Assembly (NCBI GenBank): GCA_012797975.1
Contig: JAAZOD010000022.1
Location: 106,210 to 170,209 of the forward strand
DNA length: 64,000 bases
Reading direction: 5' to 3'
Source of the DNA: Pelolinea sp.
Lineage (GTDB): Bacteria > Chloroflexota > Anaerolineae > Anaerolineales > Anaerolineaceae
Shown here: positions 46,368-56,300 of the stretch, piece by piece
Numbering within the stretch: position 1 is the first letter of the stretch
Layout of the letters: every line of letters starts with the position of its first letter
Program-made: the position numbers and the translations under genes
The notes under the pieces: generated by a model
Seen by the model: only the letters and a program-made list of their open reading frames with translations
Told to the model about the DNA's origin: nothing
The model's database searches: none

Positions 46368-47945
46368 GTGGAAAAGACGGCGAAAAAAAGAATTGTCGAT
46401 GTTCTTATCCTTCTTTTGATCCTGTTGCTCAGCGTTGGCGCGGCCTCGCTGGTGCTGTATGCCACCCGTTGGGGACCCTGGGCGTTCAGTGATTCGGCTG
46501 CTTATCTGAGCTGCGCCCGGAACTACAGCGCCGGTTTGGGCCTCTCGATGACCCGCGCGGATGGCATCATCACTCCCTTGACCCTCTTTCCTCCGGGTTA
46601 TGCATTTCTGCTCAGCCGGGTATCGGTATGGGTGGGGAGCGATCTGCTGGCGGCGCGCGTGATCGATGCGTTGTGCTTTGGCCTGGTGGTCTTCATTGTC
46701 GCCGCGGGGCTGCTGGTTCTCACGCAGGACCGGCTGCTTGCCGTTGCCAGCGCAGCGCTGGTGGTTGCCTCGCCGGTGATGCTCGAGAATTTCACGGGCC
46801 TGATGAGCGAACCCCTGTTCCTGTTCTTGTTCTGCGGCTCCTTCTTTTCCACGCTGATCGCCATCCAGAAACAAAAAGACAGTTACTTTATTCCCGCGGT
46901 GTTCCTCACCGCGCTGGCCGGGTTGGTGCGCTATGTTGGCGTGATCCTGTGTGCTTTCTACCCTTTGTTGATCCTGCTTTTCTCTCAAACGCCGTGGAAG
47001 GAGCGAAGGCGAAAAGCGCTGCTGTTTGCGGTTCTGGCGCTGCTGCCCGCGCTGGTGTGGTTGATCCTTTCCAGCGGCGGCTCGCGTGGTTTTGGCGGTC
47101 GTTCCATTCGTCTGCCGGCCGGGGCGGGCGGAAAGCTGCTGGCTTTTCTTGGGGAGACCTCTCGCATCCTGCAGGGCTGGATCCCCTATGCCGGCTACCG
47201 GCTGAGTTGGGTCCCGCAGGGGATCAAGGTTGCGATCATTCTGTATGGCTTGATCCTTGTGCTGTTCGCTTTGGATTATTTGTGGAAAAAACGAAAGACA
47301 GGGAAACCACCCATCCTTTTACAATTGATCTTCTCCGCTCAGATCTATTGTGTGTTGTACTGCGTGGCAATGGGGTTCAGCGATGTCTTTGCCAGCGTGC
47401 CGCCTGTTCTCAATACGCGCCTGTACTCACCCCTGTGGGTGCCTTTCGTTTTGCTCGCTCTGTGCGGCATGGCATATCTGCTGCAGAGTATGCCGCTTCG
47501 CTGGAAAAAGGTCGCGGCCCTTCTCATGGCAGGGGTGACGATTTTGTTCATCCGTTATTACGCCCTGCGCGGCTGGTCGAACGCGCAGGAACTGCGCGAG
47601 AACGGCTATGGCTATACTTCCCGGATCATCCAGAGTTCCACTTTCCTGCAGAGGGTGGAGCAGATTCCTGTGGATGTCCCCTTGATCTCCAATGACCCGG
47701 GCCTGGTGCTGTTCTATACCAACCGCATGCCCTATGAGTTGAAGCTGCTCCCGAACGATCGGCTGGGGGAGGGAAGCGGTGACCTGGATGCAGTGTTTGT
47801 GGAGCGCAAGGCGGCCCTGATAGTGGAGTACGCTTCCATCCGCAATACCTATGCAGATTGGCAGGTGCGCCTGGGTGTGCTGACGGCGGGATTGAACGTG
47901 GATTATCAGGATGAGGTGGGCGGCATCTATTACTTCCCCCATTGA
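46368..47945 (+). CDS. Multi-pass membrane protein, GT-C glycosyltransferase-like
   Basis: A 525-residue membrane protein with about ten to twelve helices and a soluble C-terminal tail (about 415-525). The first outside loop contains FSDSAAYLSCARNYSAGLG, a pattern shared by lipid-linked sugar transferases of the ArnT/PMT type, whose Asp is catalytic. The start is a GTG without its own Shine-Dalgarno. A six-codon mini-ORF (46344-46364) with AGGAGG before it ends 3 nt upstream, so coupled initiation is possible. TTGACA (46301) and TACCAT (46325) could form a promoter but would leave little leader. Substrates unknown. Confidence 0.65.
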   Translation: MEKTAKKRIVDVLILLLILLLSVGAASLVLYATRWGPWAFSDSAAYLSCARNYSAGLGLSMTRADGIITPLTLFPPGYAFLLSRVSVWVGSDLLAARVIDALCFGLVVFIVAAGLLVLTQDRLLAVASAALVVASPVMLENFTGLMSEPLFLFLFCGSFFSTLIAIQKQKDSYFIPAVFLTALAGLVRYVGVILCAFYPLLILLFSQTPWKERRRKALLFAVLALLPALVWLILSSGGSRGFGGRSIRLPAGAGGKLLAFLGETSRILQGWIPYAGYRLSWVPQGIKVAIILYGLILVLFALDYLWKKRKTGKPPILLQLIFSAQIYCVLYCVAMGFSDVFASVPPVLNTRLYSPLWVPFVLLALCGMAYLLQSMPLRWKKVAALLMAGVTILFIRYYALRGWSNAQELRENGYGYTSRIIQSSTFLQRVEQIPVDVPLISNDPGLVLFYTNRMPYELKLLPNDRLGEGSGDLDAVFVERKAALIVEYASIRNTYADWQVRLGVLTAGLNVDYQDEVGGIYYFPH

Positions 47946-47984
47946 CCCGGCCAACAGCAGGGCATCCCAGTACCGGTATCGAAC

Positions 47985-48303
47985 GTCATCCTGAGTGTCC
48001 TCGAAAATTCTTACCTACCTTATTCTCCTCCCCTGTGCCATGGGGGAGGTTGGGAGGGGGTGTCATCCTGAGCGTCAGCAAAGGATTGGTCACCCACCTG
48101 ATCATTCGATCAGTAGTTTATTCAACGATGCCGGAGATTTTTTTGTCATCCTGAGCATCAGCGAAGGATCTGTTAGCCCCCTGACCGATCCATCAAGAAC
48201 TTGATCAACCATACATAATTTATTTTGTCATCCTGAGCGTCAGCGAAGGATCTATTAGCCCCCTGGCGTTTCCCAATACCGATCGCAGTGGACAGTGTAC
48301 ATC
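47985..48303 (+). repeat. Repeat array A (hairpin repeats, 4 units)
   Basis: No gene is evident in 47946-48450. It begins with a header (47985-48060: TCCTCGAAAATTC, then a CTCCTCCCC / GGGGGAGG hairpin) and holds cores at about 48062, 48145 and 48227 of the type ATCCTGAGCG-N-AGCGAAGGAT. Units are spaced about 80-85 bp, each preceded by a T-run and containing GATC-rich palindromes. It ends with a tail CCCTGGCGTTTCCC...CAGTGTACAT. Header and tail recur around array C. Confidence 0.85.
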
Positions 48304-48356
48304 ATCTGCTGCTTGCCTGGAATTTCTGTAGTGTGTTTGTGCTAGCTTCAATTCAC

Positions 48357-48384
48357 AAATTATTAGTATAAAATTATTAGTATA
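48357..48384 (+). repeat. Tandem 14-bp direct repeat upstream of the toxin module promoter
   Basis: AAATTATTAGTATA occurs twice head to tail (48357-48370, 48371-48384), ending 3 bp before the -35 hexamer. Paired direct repeats next to a promoter are often antitoxin or repressor sites; this use is inferred. Confidence 0.7.
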
Positions 48385-48387
48385 AAC

Positions 48388-48415
48388 TTGACAATGCAAG
48401 TCCACAAAGTATAAT
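48388..48415 (+). promoter_or_regulatory. Strong promoter of the Doc toxin module
   Basis: TTGACA (48388-48393), 16-bp spacer, TATAAT (48410-48415): both hexamers perfect, about 36 bp before the first gene of the module. Confidence 0.85.
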
Positions 48416-48450
48416 AAAGTGATTCTAAAAAGATGAAGAAAGGAGACACG

Positions 48451-48642
48451 ATGAGGAAAAACAAAAACTGCAAGGAAAGAACAGTGAACAGAGCTTGTAT
48501 AAGCGAGAGTCATGTTGTTGTATCCGGACTCGATAAAAATTCCACAAAAGTCTCCTCTTCACGAGAAGCTAGGTGGGCAGAATTAACTAAACAGGTTGTT
48601 CATGAGAATATTGGGGCGTGGAAAACTCTGTCGAAAGAATAG
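48451..48642 (+). CDS. Small protein preceding doc, candidate antitoxin
   Basis: A 63-residue basic-to-neutral protein starting after AAAGGAGA. It is not recognised as Phd or another named antitoxin. The C-terminal part (SSREARWAELTKQVVHENIGAWKTL) looks helical and amphipathic. It overlaps the doc start by 25 nt, the arrangement typical of toxin-antitoxin pairs, and follows a strong promoter with direct repeats. The antitoxin role rests on this arrangement alone. Confidence 0.6.
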   Translation: MRKNKNCKERTVNRACISESHVVVSGLDKNSTKVSSSREARWAELTKQVVHENIGAWKTLSKE

Positions 48643-49040
48643 TAATCCCTACTGTTGAAGAGATTGCCAAAGTAAATCAATCACTTATTGATGAAACAGG
48701 GGGAGCGTTTTATCTTCCATATAACTTACGAAATTCTGCTGGACTCGAATGGGCGTTGGGTACAATCCAATGCCCCATTCTTTATGGAGTGAATACCTGC
48801 CCAAAATTCTCAGATAAAACTGCTTTGGTAGCATGGACAATTATTAATGACCACGTATTTTATGATGGGAATAAGCGTACTGGAATGGCTGTAATTAGAA
48901 TTATGCATCTCGACAACAATATTCAATTTTATGCGACAGATAATGAATTTATTGAGACTGCCCGAAAAGTAATGGATTATAGGAAATCGGGGTTTACTAA
49001 AGATGTACTTTCGAAATGGATTGAAGAAAGAACTAAATAA
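48618..49040 (+). CDS. doc: Doc/Fic-family toxin
   Basis: A 140-residue protein of the death-on-curing family, which phosphorylates EF-Tu (Doc) or AMPylates targets (Fic). The active-site motif is His79-VFYDGNKRTG, close to the Fic consensus HxFxDGNKR. The N-terminal IPTVEEIAKVNQSLIDETGG is the usual Doc beginning. Start is a GTG within the preceding gene. The D-G in the motif is nearer to Fic than to P1 Doc (D-A), so the chemistry is not settled. It lies between repeat arrays A and B. Confidence 0.82.
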   Translation: MENSVERIVIPTVEEIAKVNQSLIDETGGAFYLPYNLRNSAGLEWALGTIQCPILYGVNTCPKFSDKTALVAWTIINDHVFYDGNKRTGMAVIRIMHLDNNIQFYATDNEFIETARKVMDYRKSGFTKDVLSKWIEERTK

Positions 49041-49164
49041 TTTCTTTCAATTTTTAGAAATATTGATGATAAATGGGAATGTCGTGCTATAGATGAAAGG
49101 AAAAACATTCGCGGGAAGTCAACTTCTCTATAACTTCTTTTAATGATCATTTCGTTTCCTGTGC

Positions 49165-49435
49165 CGAACGTCATCCTGAGCGGATCTGTCGCCCACCAGG
49201 CCAATCGATCGAAAGTTTGATCAACCCTGCCGGTGTTGAGAATTTTTTGTCATGTTGAGCGAAAGCGAAACATCTGTCACCCACCTGACCGCTCGACCGG
49301 TAGTTTATTCAATGATGCCGGAGATTTTTTTTGTCATCCTGAGCGTCAGCGAAAGATTGGTTACCCACCTGACCGATCCATTGGCAGTTTATCCAACGAT
49401 ACCGAAAGTTCATATTGTTCTTCCAAATTACCTTG
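49165..49435 (+). repeat. Repeat array B (hairpin repeats, 3 units)
   Basis: Cores at about 49170 (truncated), 49249 (variant ATGTTGAGCG-N-AGCGAAACAT) and 49333 (ATCCT type, slightly degenerate), in the same orientation as arrays A and C, with T-runs and GATC-rich segments between. Its last part (to about 49435) resembles internal parts of array C. The remaining 49041-49628 holds no gene apart from the promoter listed next. Confidence 0.82.
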
Positions 49436-49519
49436 TCGAGTGTGAGTACAACGTTTGTCTTCTTTATTCCTGTCGTAGCCAATATCAACGAGTTATCTGT
49501 CGTCATCTCCCAATCATCA

Positions 49520-49547
49520 TTGAAAAATGCAGACCGCTGTGTATACT
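49520..49547 (+). promoter_or_regulatory. Predicted promoter of the CHAT protein gene
   Basis: TTGAAA (49520-49525), 16-bp spacer, TATACT (49542-49547); each hexamer matches 5 of 6. About 75 nt of leader precede the start at 49629. Confidence 0.6.
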
Positions 49548-49628
49548 GGAGGTACCGGGAAAAGACCAAGATCGTTCTTTTTTTGTTAAAAAACCGGCGG
49601 GAAAGTGTTTTAAAAAGGGAGGCATCTT

Positions 49629-51908
49629 ATGGAAGATATAAAATCGACCTCAAAATTTTTTGAATTTCTTGCGAAAGATCTGGACTCGGTCAAACAGACC
49701 ATTGAACCGGATACCCTGAAACTCGTTCAAAGGAAATTGATTGCCCTGCAAGATGCTGATGACGACGACGATGACTTGATCATTACACTGAGCAATGAGA
49801 TTCTGGACCTGGGATTGCATTCCTCTGCCAGTGATGTGTTTAATTCCTTGAATGAAAGAGTGCTGCTGTACCAGGGAAAAGGATCGAAATTCGACCTTCT
49901 TAAACCTACCCGGCTGGAAAAAACCTCAACCTATGGCAGACAGATGGATATACCTGCCATAAGCGATACCGTCAAAGTGAAATCCCTGGCCACCTATCTA
50001 TCGGAGAATGTAAAAACGATGATCGGGGAAGGGGTGGAAGTTGCTGCTGAAGGTCAGCCGGCGCAGGAAGTACGCTATGCCAACGTCGGCCTGTTTGCCG
50101 ATGATGATCCCGAGAATCCAACCGTATGCAGCATAAAAGAACCATTGGCGAATGACAAAGAATATTATCTGCGGATCAATATCGGGCAGCCTATGGATTG
50201 GGATTGCGGCGACGAAAAGGATCGGCCGGAGTTTGTGCCGGGCGATATCTTGCCGCAAACGGATATTAACGGACATTGGTTGGATATGATCGCCTCCGCC
50301 AGCAAGGATGATTTCGTGATCGCCAACGGGCACCAGTCTCTTTTTCTGCCCCTGAGCGGAGAAAGCTGGACCTGCACCTGTGCCCATGCCCAAAAGCATA
50401 CCTGCACCGAACAGGAAAGGCAAAGATTCATTTACATCACTGTCAGGACCTTGAAGAACATCGGTGATCTGCAGTTGGAGATCGGTTTTTATTTTGAAAA
50501 CAACCTGCTGCAGAACCGTATCTTTACTGCCCATGTTGGCTCGCCTTTGACAAAAACAGAACCTGCCTATCGCTCCCATACCAGCTTCACCCTGACCCAC
50601 ACCCTTTCGAATGTGGCTGAAATATATCAGCCGGTTGCGTTGAATGCTCGGATTCGCAAAAGTGAAGATGGCAGCCATCAAGTTTTTCTGGTGGGGGGCA
50701 GGGGAACCCAGGATAATGACAGACTTATCCATTTTTCTGAGTTGAATGACGCGGCTCTGGGAAAAATTCTCTACTATGCGCGCGAGATCCTTTGGGACCG
50801 CTATCTGAAGAAAGAACGGAAGGTCTTTACTGGAATAAAGAATGGGAACAAAGATGCGAAATATGATTTTGTGGAAGATCTGCGGGAATTGGCTAAGGTG
50901 GGCAATGATCTCTATGTGCAGATCTTTAAATCCTATACGCTGAGTCGCGAAAAGTTGAAAAGAATATTCACAGAGGAAAACCCGCAGCATGTGATCCAGA
51001 TCTGTGTGGAAGAGCAGGATGATTCCTCCACCCCCTATCCCTGGTCATTGATCTATGATATTCCCCTGGATTCGGATAAAACAAGATGGAATTTGTGCGA
51101 GCTGTTGAAAGAAGAGAACTGGCAAACTTTTCAACAGACCGCACCCCACCATTCTGCCAGGTGCCCGTTTGAAAAAGATGGGAACCACGCGAAAAATATG
51201 ATCTGCCCGTTTGGTTTCTGGGGATTCCGCTATATCATCACCCAACCACCCTCCATCCCCGAGCATCGTGCACAATTGCCGGTAAAAATCAATATCTCCA
51301 ATAAACCCATGCGCATGGTGGCCAGTTTCCATAAAGACACCGCGGAGTGGATCGATGAAATGCAAGGGCTGGTGGAAAAAGCCAAGATATCGCTTGATGT
51401 GGCCGGTGATACCCGCGATGCGTTTCTGGAGGAGCTCAAAGGCAATTCGGAACTGGTATACCTCATGTGCCATGGCAGAGATCAATCTCTGGGAGAAGAA
51501 CTGTCCGATCCCTATTTGGAGATTGGCAAAGGGGAAATGTTGACCACCAATGACTTGCTGTTCTGGCGGGATGATGTCCATTCCAGCATTCCCGATCACT
51601 GGCAAACCACTTCTCCGTTGGTGTTCATCAATGGTTGCCACACCGCGGAACTTACCCCTCAGGACCGGGCACGCTTTGTGGATGGTTTCATGGAAGCCAA
51701 TGCCAGCGGGGTGATCGGAACGGAAATGCCTGTCTATGATGATTTCGCGAATAAAGCCGCCCTGCTCTTCTTCTCCCACTTCATCATGGAAAAACAAACC
51801 GTCGGCCAGGCTTTGCGCGAAATGCGCATGGACCTTCTGACCGAAGGCAATCTGTTTGGGTTGGGATATTCTGCTTACTGCCTCTCCAACCTGCAACTGG
51901 AAGGGTAG
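49629..51908 (+). CDS. CHAT-domain (caspase-like) protease with a long unassigned N-terminal region
   Basis: A 759-residue protein. The C-terminal part (about 440-755) is a CHAT domain of the caspase/separase clan: PYPWSLIYD entry strand, His615 in YLMCHGRD and Cys670 in VFINGCHTAEL form the dyad. The N-terminal 430 residues are not assigned; they contain an acidic run DADDDDDD (about 40) and a Cys/His patch TCTCAHAQKHTC (about 247-258) that could bind zinc. GGGAGG precedes the ATG. CHAT proteases serve in bacterial immunity and regulated cell death. There is no adjacent sensor gene; a small membrane protein is coded convergently 44 bp downstream, and repeat arrays flank the pair. Confidence 0.85.
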   Translation: MEDIKSTSKFFEFLAKDLDSVKQTIEPDTLKLVQRKLIALQDADDDDDDLIITLSNEILDLGLHSSASDVFNSLNERVLLYQGKGSKFDLLKPTRLEKTSTYGRQMDIPAISDTVKVKSLATYLSENVKTMIGEGVEVAAEGQPAQEVRYANVGLFADDDPENPTVCSIKEPLANDKEYYLRINIGQPMDWDCGDEKDRPEFVPGDILPQTDINGHWLDMIASASKDDFVIANGHQSLFLPLSGESWTCTCAHAQKHTCTEQERQRFIYITVRTLKNIGDLQLEIGFYFENNLLQNRIFTAHVGSPLTKTEPAYRSHTSFTLTHTLSNVAEIYQPVALNARIRKSEDGSHQVFLVGGRGTQDNDRLIHFSELNDAALGKILYYAREILWDRYLKKERKVFTGIKNGNKDAKYDFVEDLRELAKVGNDLYVQIFKSYTLSREKLKRIFTEENPQHVIQICVEEQDDSSTPYPWSLIYDIPLDSDKTRWNLCELLKEENWQTFQQTAPHHSARCPFEKDGNHAKNMICPFGFWGFRYIITQPPSIPEHRAQLPVKINISNKPMRMVASFHKDTAEWIDEMQGLVEKAKISLDVAGDTRDAFLEELKGNSELVYLMCHGRDQSLGEELSDPYLEIGKGEMLTTNDLLFWRDDVHSSIPDHWQTTSPLVFINGCHTAELTPQDRARFVDGFMEANASGVIGTEMPVYDDFANKAALLFFSHFIMEKQTVGQALREMRMDLLTEGNLFGLGYSAYCLSNLQLEG

Positions 51909-51952
51909 TAAGGCTCAAATTTGATATTTGCTGTACTGCGCTAATGCAGGGC

Positions 51953-52267
51953 TTATTTTCTGGGTTTGATGCGGTTGCCCAGTAGATCGATGCTTTCGGG
52001 ATCCACCGCTTCCCCTTTTTCATTCTTGGGACGGAAGATCATAGCGATGATGAAATAGGCAAAGAAACCGATCGCCAGCCCGATGCTGTAAGCCCCAAAC
52101 ATCGCTCCCACCTTGAAGAGCGCCGTGACCGCCGCGCCGCCTACGGCCGCGATGACCGCGGAGATATCCGCCAGGGTGGTCTCGCTCTTCGTTCGCCGCA
52201 GCGTGCGGTGCGTCACCCAACCGATCACCAGTCCAAAACACAATGCTCCATATCCTTCGAGTCCCAT
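51953..52267 (-). CDS. Small membrane protein next to the CHAT gene
   Basis: A 104-residue protein with three predicted membrane helices (about 4-20, 33-55, 57-79) and a short charged C-terminal tail. AAGGAGG stands 5 nt before the ATG; an upstream in-frame ATG is ignored for that reason. It is not a recognised family. Genes of this size next to a protease can be effectors activated by cleavage, immunity proteins or unrelated. It converges on the CHAT gene. Confidence 0.7.
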   Translation of the reverse strand: MGLEGYGALCFGLVIGWVTHRTLRRTKSETTLADISAVIAAVGGAAVTALFKVGAMFGAYSIGLAIGFFAYFIIAMIFRPKNEKGEAVDPESIDLLGNRIKPRK

Positions 52268-52448
52268 ACTGACCTCCTTGCTGAATACCCACTGATACAT
52301 AACACTATAGGGTTATTTGAAGGGCTCGTCAACTATCCAGTCGATGAATATGCGGCACGATCAGGGCTTGGTGTTCGTGCGCTTTGATGGTTCTTGCCTG
52401 TTCTGGTATGGGCTGGCCAATAACAGGATGTCCCATTTCCTGTGTGAA

Positions 52449-53187
52449 CTGTCATCCTGAGGGTCCTCGAAAATTCTCGTCCACCGTATCCTCCTCCCCT
52501 ATGCAATGGGGGAGGTTGGGAGGGGGCGTTATCCTGAGCGTAGCCCGCCTGACCGATCCATCGAAAACTTGACCAACCACGCCGACATTGAGAATTTTTT
52601 TGTCATCCTGAGTGCTAGCGAAGGATCTGTTACCCACTTACCCGATCGATCAAAAACTTGACCAACCATGCCGATGTCGAGTTTTTGTCATGTTGAGCGA
52701 AAGCGAAACATCTGTCACCCACCTGCCTATTCGATTGGTAAGTTATTCAACGTTACCACAACTGCTCGCATTGTTCTTTTTAATTATCATGACTAGTATT
52801 AGCGAAACATTGATCGCCTACCAAGCTGATCCATCAAAAACTTGATCAACCATGCCGATGTCGAGTTTTTTTGTCATGTTGAGCGAAAGCGAAACATCTG
52901 TCACCCTCCTGACCGATCCATCGGTAGTTTATTCAACGCGATATCGGAACTGCTCCTATTATTCTTTCTTAATTTTGAGGTCGATCAAGCGAAAGCTTAA
53001 TCAACTATACAAAATTTTTTCTGTCATCCTAGAGTGAAGCGAAGGATTGGTCGCTCGCCAGGCCGATCGATCGAAAGATTGATCAACTATGCCGATGTCG
53101 AATTTTTTTGTCATGTTGAGCGAAAGCGAGCCATTGGTTAGCTCCCCTGGCGTTTTCCATTGCCGGTCGCAGCGAACAGCGCACATG
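52449..53187 (+). repeat. Repeat array C (hairpin repeats, at least 8 units)
   Basis: No gene is seen in 52268-53340. The array starts with the same header as array A (52449-52525) and ends with the same tail (CCCCTGGCGTTTTCC...CAGCGCACAT, to 53187). Cores lie at about 52528, 52602, 52687, 52791 (degenerate), 52873, 53023 and 53110; those at 52687, 52873 and 53110 are the ATGTT...AACAT variant or derived from it. Orientation is uniform. 53188-53340 shows nothing identifiable. Confidence 0.85.
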
Positions 53188-53340
53188 GTGCAGTTGCTAC
53201 AAATAGTGAGGTTAGCAATGGGAGTATTGTAGCAAGTGCTATGGAGGGGAGTAGAACAAACTTAAAAGGGTTATGGATATATTAAAGATTGCATGGCTAC
53301 AGGATCACACGGAAGCGGAGATAGTAAAAAAGCTTATCTC

Positions 53341-56300
53341 TCAAGAAGAAGCTGATACCGATTCTTTTGTCCAGTAATCTGCCAATAAGGTTGCTTGATC
53401 CAGAACCTTATTCACTGATACGGTATATTCGCCGGTTGTTGGGTCGTCTGGAGGATATTTATATTTCCGTAAGATTCGCTTAACCAGAACCCGCAATTTT
53501 GCCTGCACACTCTGCTTATATTGCCAGTCGATCGAGGTGTTATTCCTAACACTTTCGGTAAGTTCATGGGCGATTTGCTTCAGGATTTGGTCTCCAAGTA
53601 AACTTTCAGCATTAGGATTATCTGCGAGGGCGTCATAAAATGCCAGTTCATCCTGTCGGAGGTTTAATTTTTCACCGCGTTGATCCGCTGCACGGATATC
53701 CTTAGCCAATTGGATCAATTCTTCTATGATCTTGGCAGAATCAATTAGTCCATTTTGATAACGTTTTACGGTTTCTGCCAACATCTCTGAGAACTTGCGT
53801 CCTTGTACCATATTCATTTGGCTACGAGTTTTAATCTCATCTGCGAGTAAGCGATTGAGTAGTTCAAGCGCTAGGTTTTTGCGTTCCATTCCTTGAATTT
53901 CAGCTAAAAATTCGTCCGAAAGAATAGAAATATCCGGTTTACGAATGCCGGCGGCATCAAAAATATCTACTACTTCACTTGAAATGATGGCATCATTGAT
54001 AATTTGTCGGATGGCTGTTTCAATTTCTTCATTTGTGCGTGTCTTGGTCGTTTCGTCAAATTTGGCAAAACGAGCTTTAATGGCCTGGAAGAAGGCAAGG
54101 TCATCCCGAATTTCCAGCGCCTTGGGATGCGGGACGGCCAACCCAAAAGCTTTTTGCAATTTGATGACGTTCTCGATAAATCTTTGTTTCCCATTACGAA
54201 CGACTGCACCTTCTTGTTCTTCTGCCAAATCAGCAATGGTATTGGCGGCATCCAGGATAAAACCGAGCTTTGATTTCGGATCTAATCTGAAATAGCGGTG
54301 ATAATCAAAATGTCCGAACATATCCACCACGATTTCGTAATACTCCAGCATCTTGGCGACGGCTTCTTCCTGATCAAAAGCGATCTGTCCTTTGCCCTGG
54401 CTGGCGGCATACACCAGTAAAGCGTTTTTCAAATCCTGAGCAATTCCGATGTAATCGACGATCAACCCCCCTTCCTTGTCCCCAAAGACGCGGTTGACGC
54501 GGGCGATGGCCTGCATCAGGGTGTGACCATTCATCGGTTTATCGATATACATGGTATTCAAACAGGGTGCATCAAACCCGGTCAGGAACATGTCTCGCAC
54601 GATAAGCAGCTTGAGCGGATCGCTTGGGTCTTTCAAACGATTGCCTATGGCTTTGCGGCGTTCTTTATTACGGATATGCTCCTGCCAATCTAAAGGGTCA
54701 CTTGCCGAACCGGTCATCACAATCTTGATGGCTCCTTTATCATCATCCGGGCTGTACCACTGAGGACGCAGGTTGATAATTTCATTGTGCAGCGCCACGC
54801 AAATGCGCCGACTCATGCACACGATCATGCCCTTGCCATCTGCGGCTGAAATACGCTGTTCAAAGTGGCTGACAATATCTCCTGCCACCTGCCTGAGCCG
54901 GTCAGTGCTGCCCACGACAGCTTCCTTGCCTGTCCAACGGGCAAAACTTTTTTGCTTTTCGGTCAGCTCATCATCTTCGGTGATTTCCTCAACTCGTTCA
55001 TCGAGGATTTTTTGATCTTCTGTGGACAGTTCGATTTTTGCTAATCGGCTTTCATAATAAATTTTTACGGTAACGCCGTCATCTACCGCCTGCTGAATAT
55101 CGTAGACATCTACGTAGTTTCCAAAAACAGCCTGGGTATTGCGGTCCTCTTTTTCGATAGGAGTACCCGTGAAACCAATAAACGAAGCATTCGGTAAGGC
55201 GTCGCGCATGTGTCGGGCAAAGCCATCAATAAAATCGTATTGACTGCGATGGGCTTCATCCGCGATTACCACTACATTATGGCGCTCGGTAAGGGTGGGG
55301 TAGACGCTGCCGTTCTCTTCAGGCAAGAACTTCTGGATGGTAGTAAAGATGATGCCGCCTGAAGCCACTGAGAGCAATTTTTTCAAATCCTCACGGTTGG
55401 CAGCCTGGACAGGAGTTTGCCTTAAGAGTTGCTGGCAGTTGCTGAAAGTTTCAAAAAGCTGCTGGTCGAGATCGTTACGGTCAGTGAGAACCACGATAGT
55501 GGGGTTGTTCATCTCCACAGCCAATACCAGTTTACCGGCATAAAATACCATGGAGATGCTCTTTCCGCTGCCCTGGGTGTGCCAGACCACACCGGCGCGT
55601 TTATCACCTTTGGGTTGGTGCTCCACGCTGGGCAACCCATAAACCGCTGGGTGCTCGGCTGTGAAGTGACCATTCTCATTGGTTGCAGCACGCAATGTGG
55701 AGAGGATGGCTTTATTGACGGCAAAGTACTGGTGATAGGCCGCCATCTTTTTGATCGTTTTTTCTTTAGATTTTTCAAAAACGATGAAATGGCGAAGCAC
55801 ATCTAGAAGAGTTGTTTTATTCAGCAGCCCTTTGACAAGAGGTTCCAGTTCCGATTGATGTTTGGAATCCACCACATGGGCGCCATCTACGCTCTTCCAT
55901 TCCATAAAGCGGGAATAGTCACTGGAAATGGTGCCGGCTTTAGCAAACCAACCATCGCTGATCACTTCAAAGGCAGTAAAAGTGAACAGAGAGGGGATTA
56001 CTTGTTGATAGGTCTGGATTTGGTGAAAGGCAGCCTGAACATCCGCCTTTTCATCAGCGGCATTCTTTAATTCGATGACGACCAGCGGTAGGCCGTTAAT
56101 GAAAAGTACGATATCTGGACGTTTATTGATATTATTTTCTACCACCGTGACCTGGTTGACGGCCAGAAACTCGTTCTTGTCACTTTCTGGATGCTCAAAA
56201 TCTACCAGCCAGACCTTATCGGTGCGGCTTTTACCATCGCCAACGCTGAATGTCACATCCACACCTTCGGTCAGCAGGTGATGGAAGGCTTCGTTGTTGT

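Noticed and set aside
49233..49663. Several short open frames within repeat array B and similar ones in arrays A and C
   Set aside because: Their products consist of translated repeat units, lack ribosome-binding sites and are not expected to be real proteins.
47985..53187. CRISPR arrays
   Set aside because: Repeat cores vary, the segments between them are themselves similar, spacing is about 80-90 bp and no cas gene is in the window.
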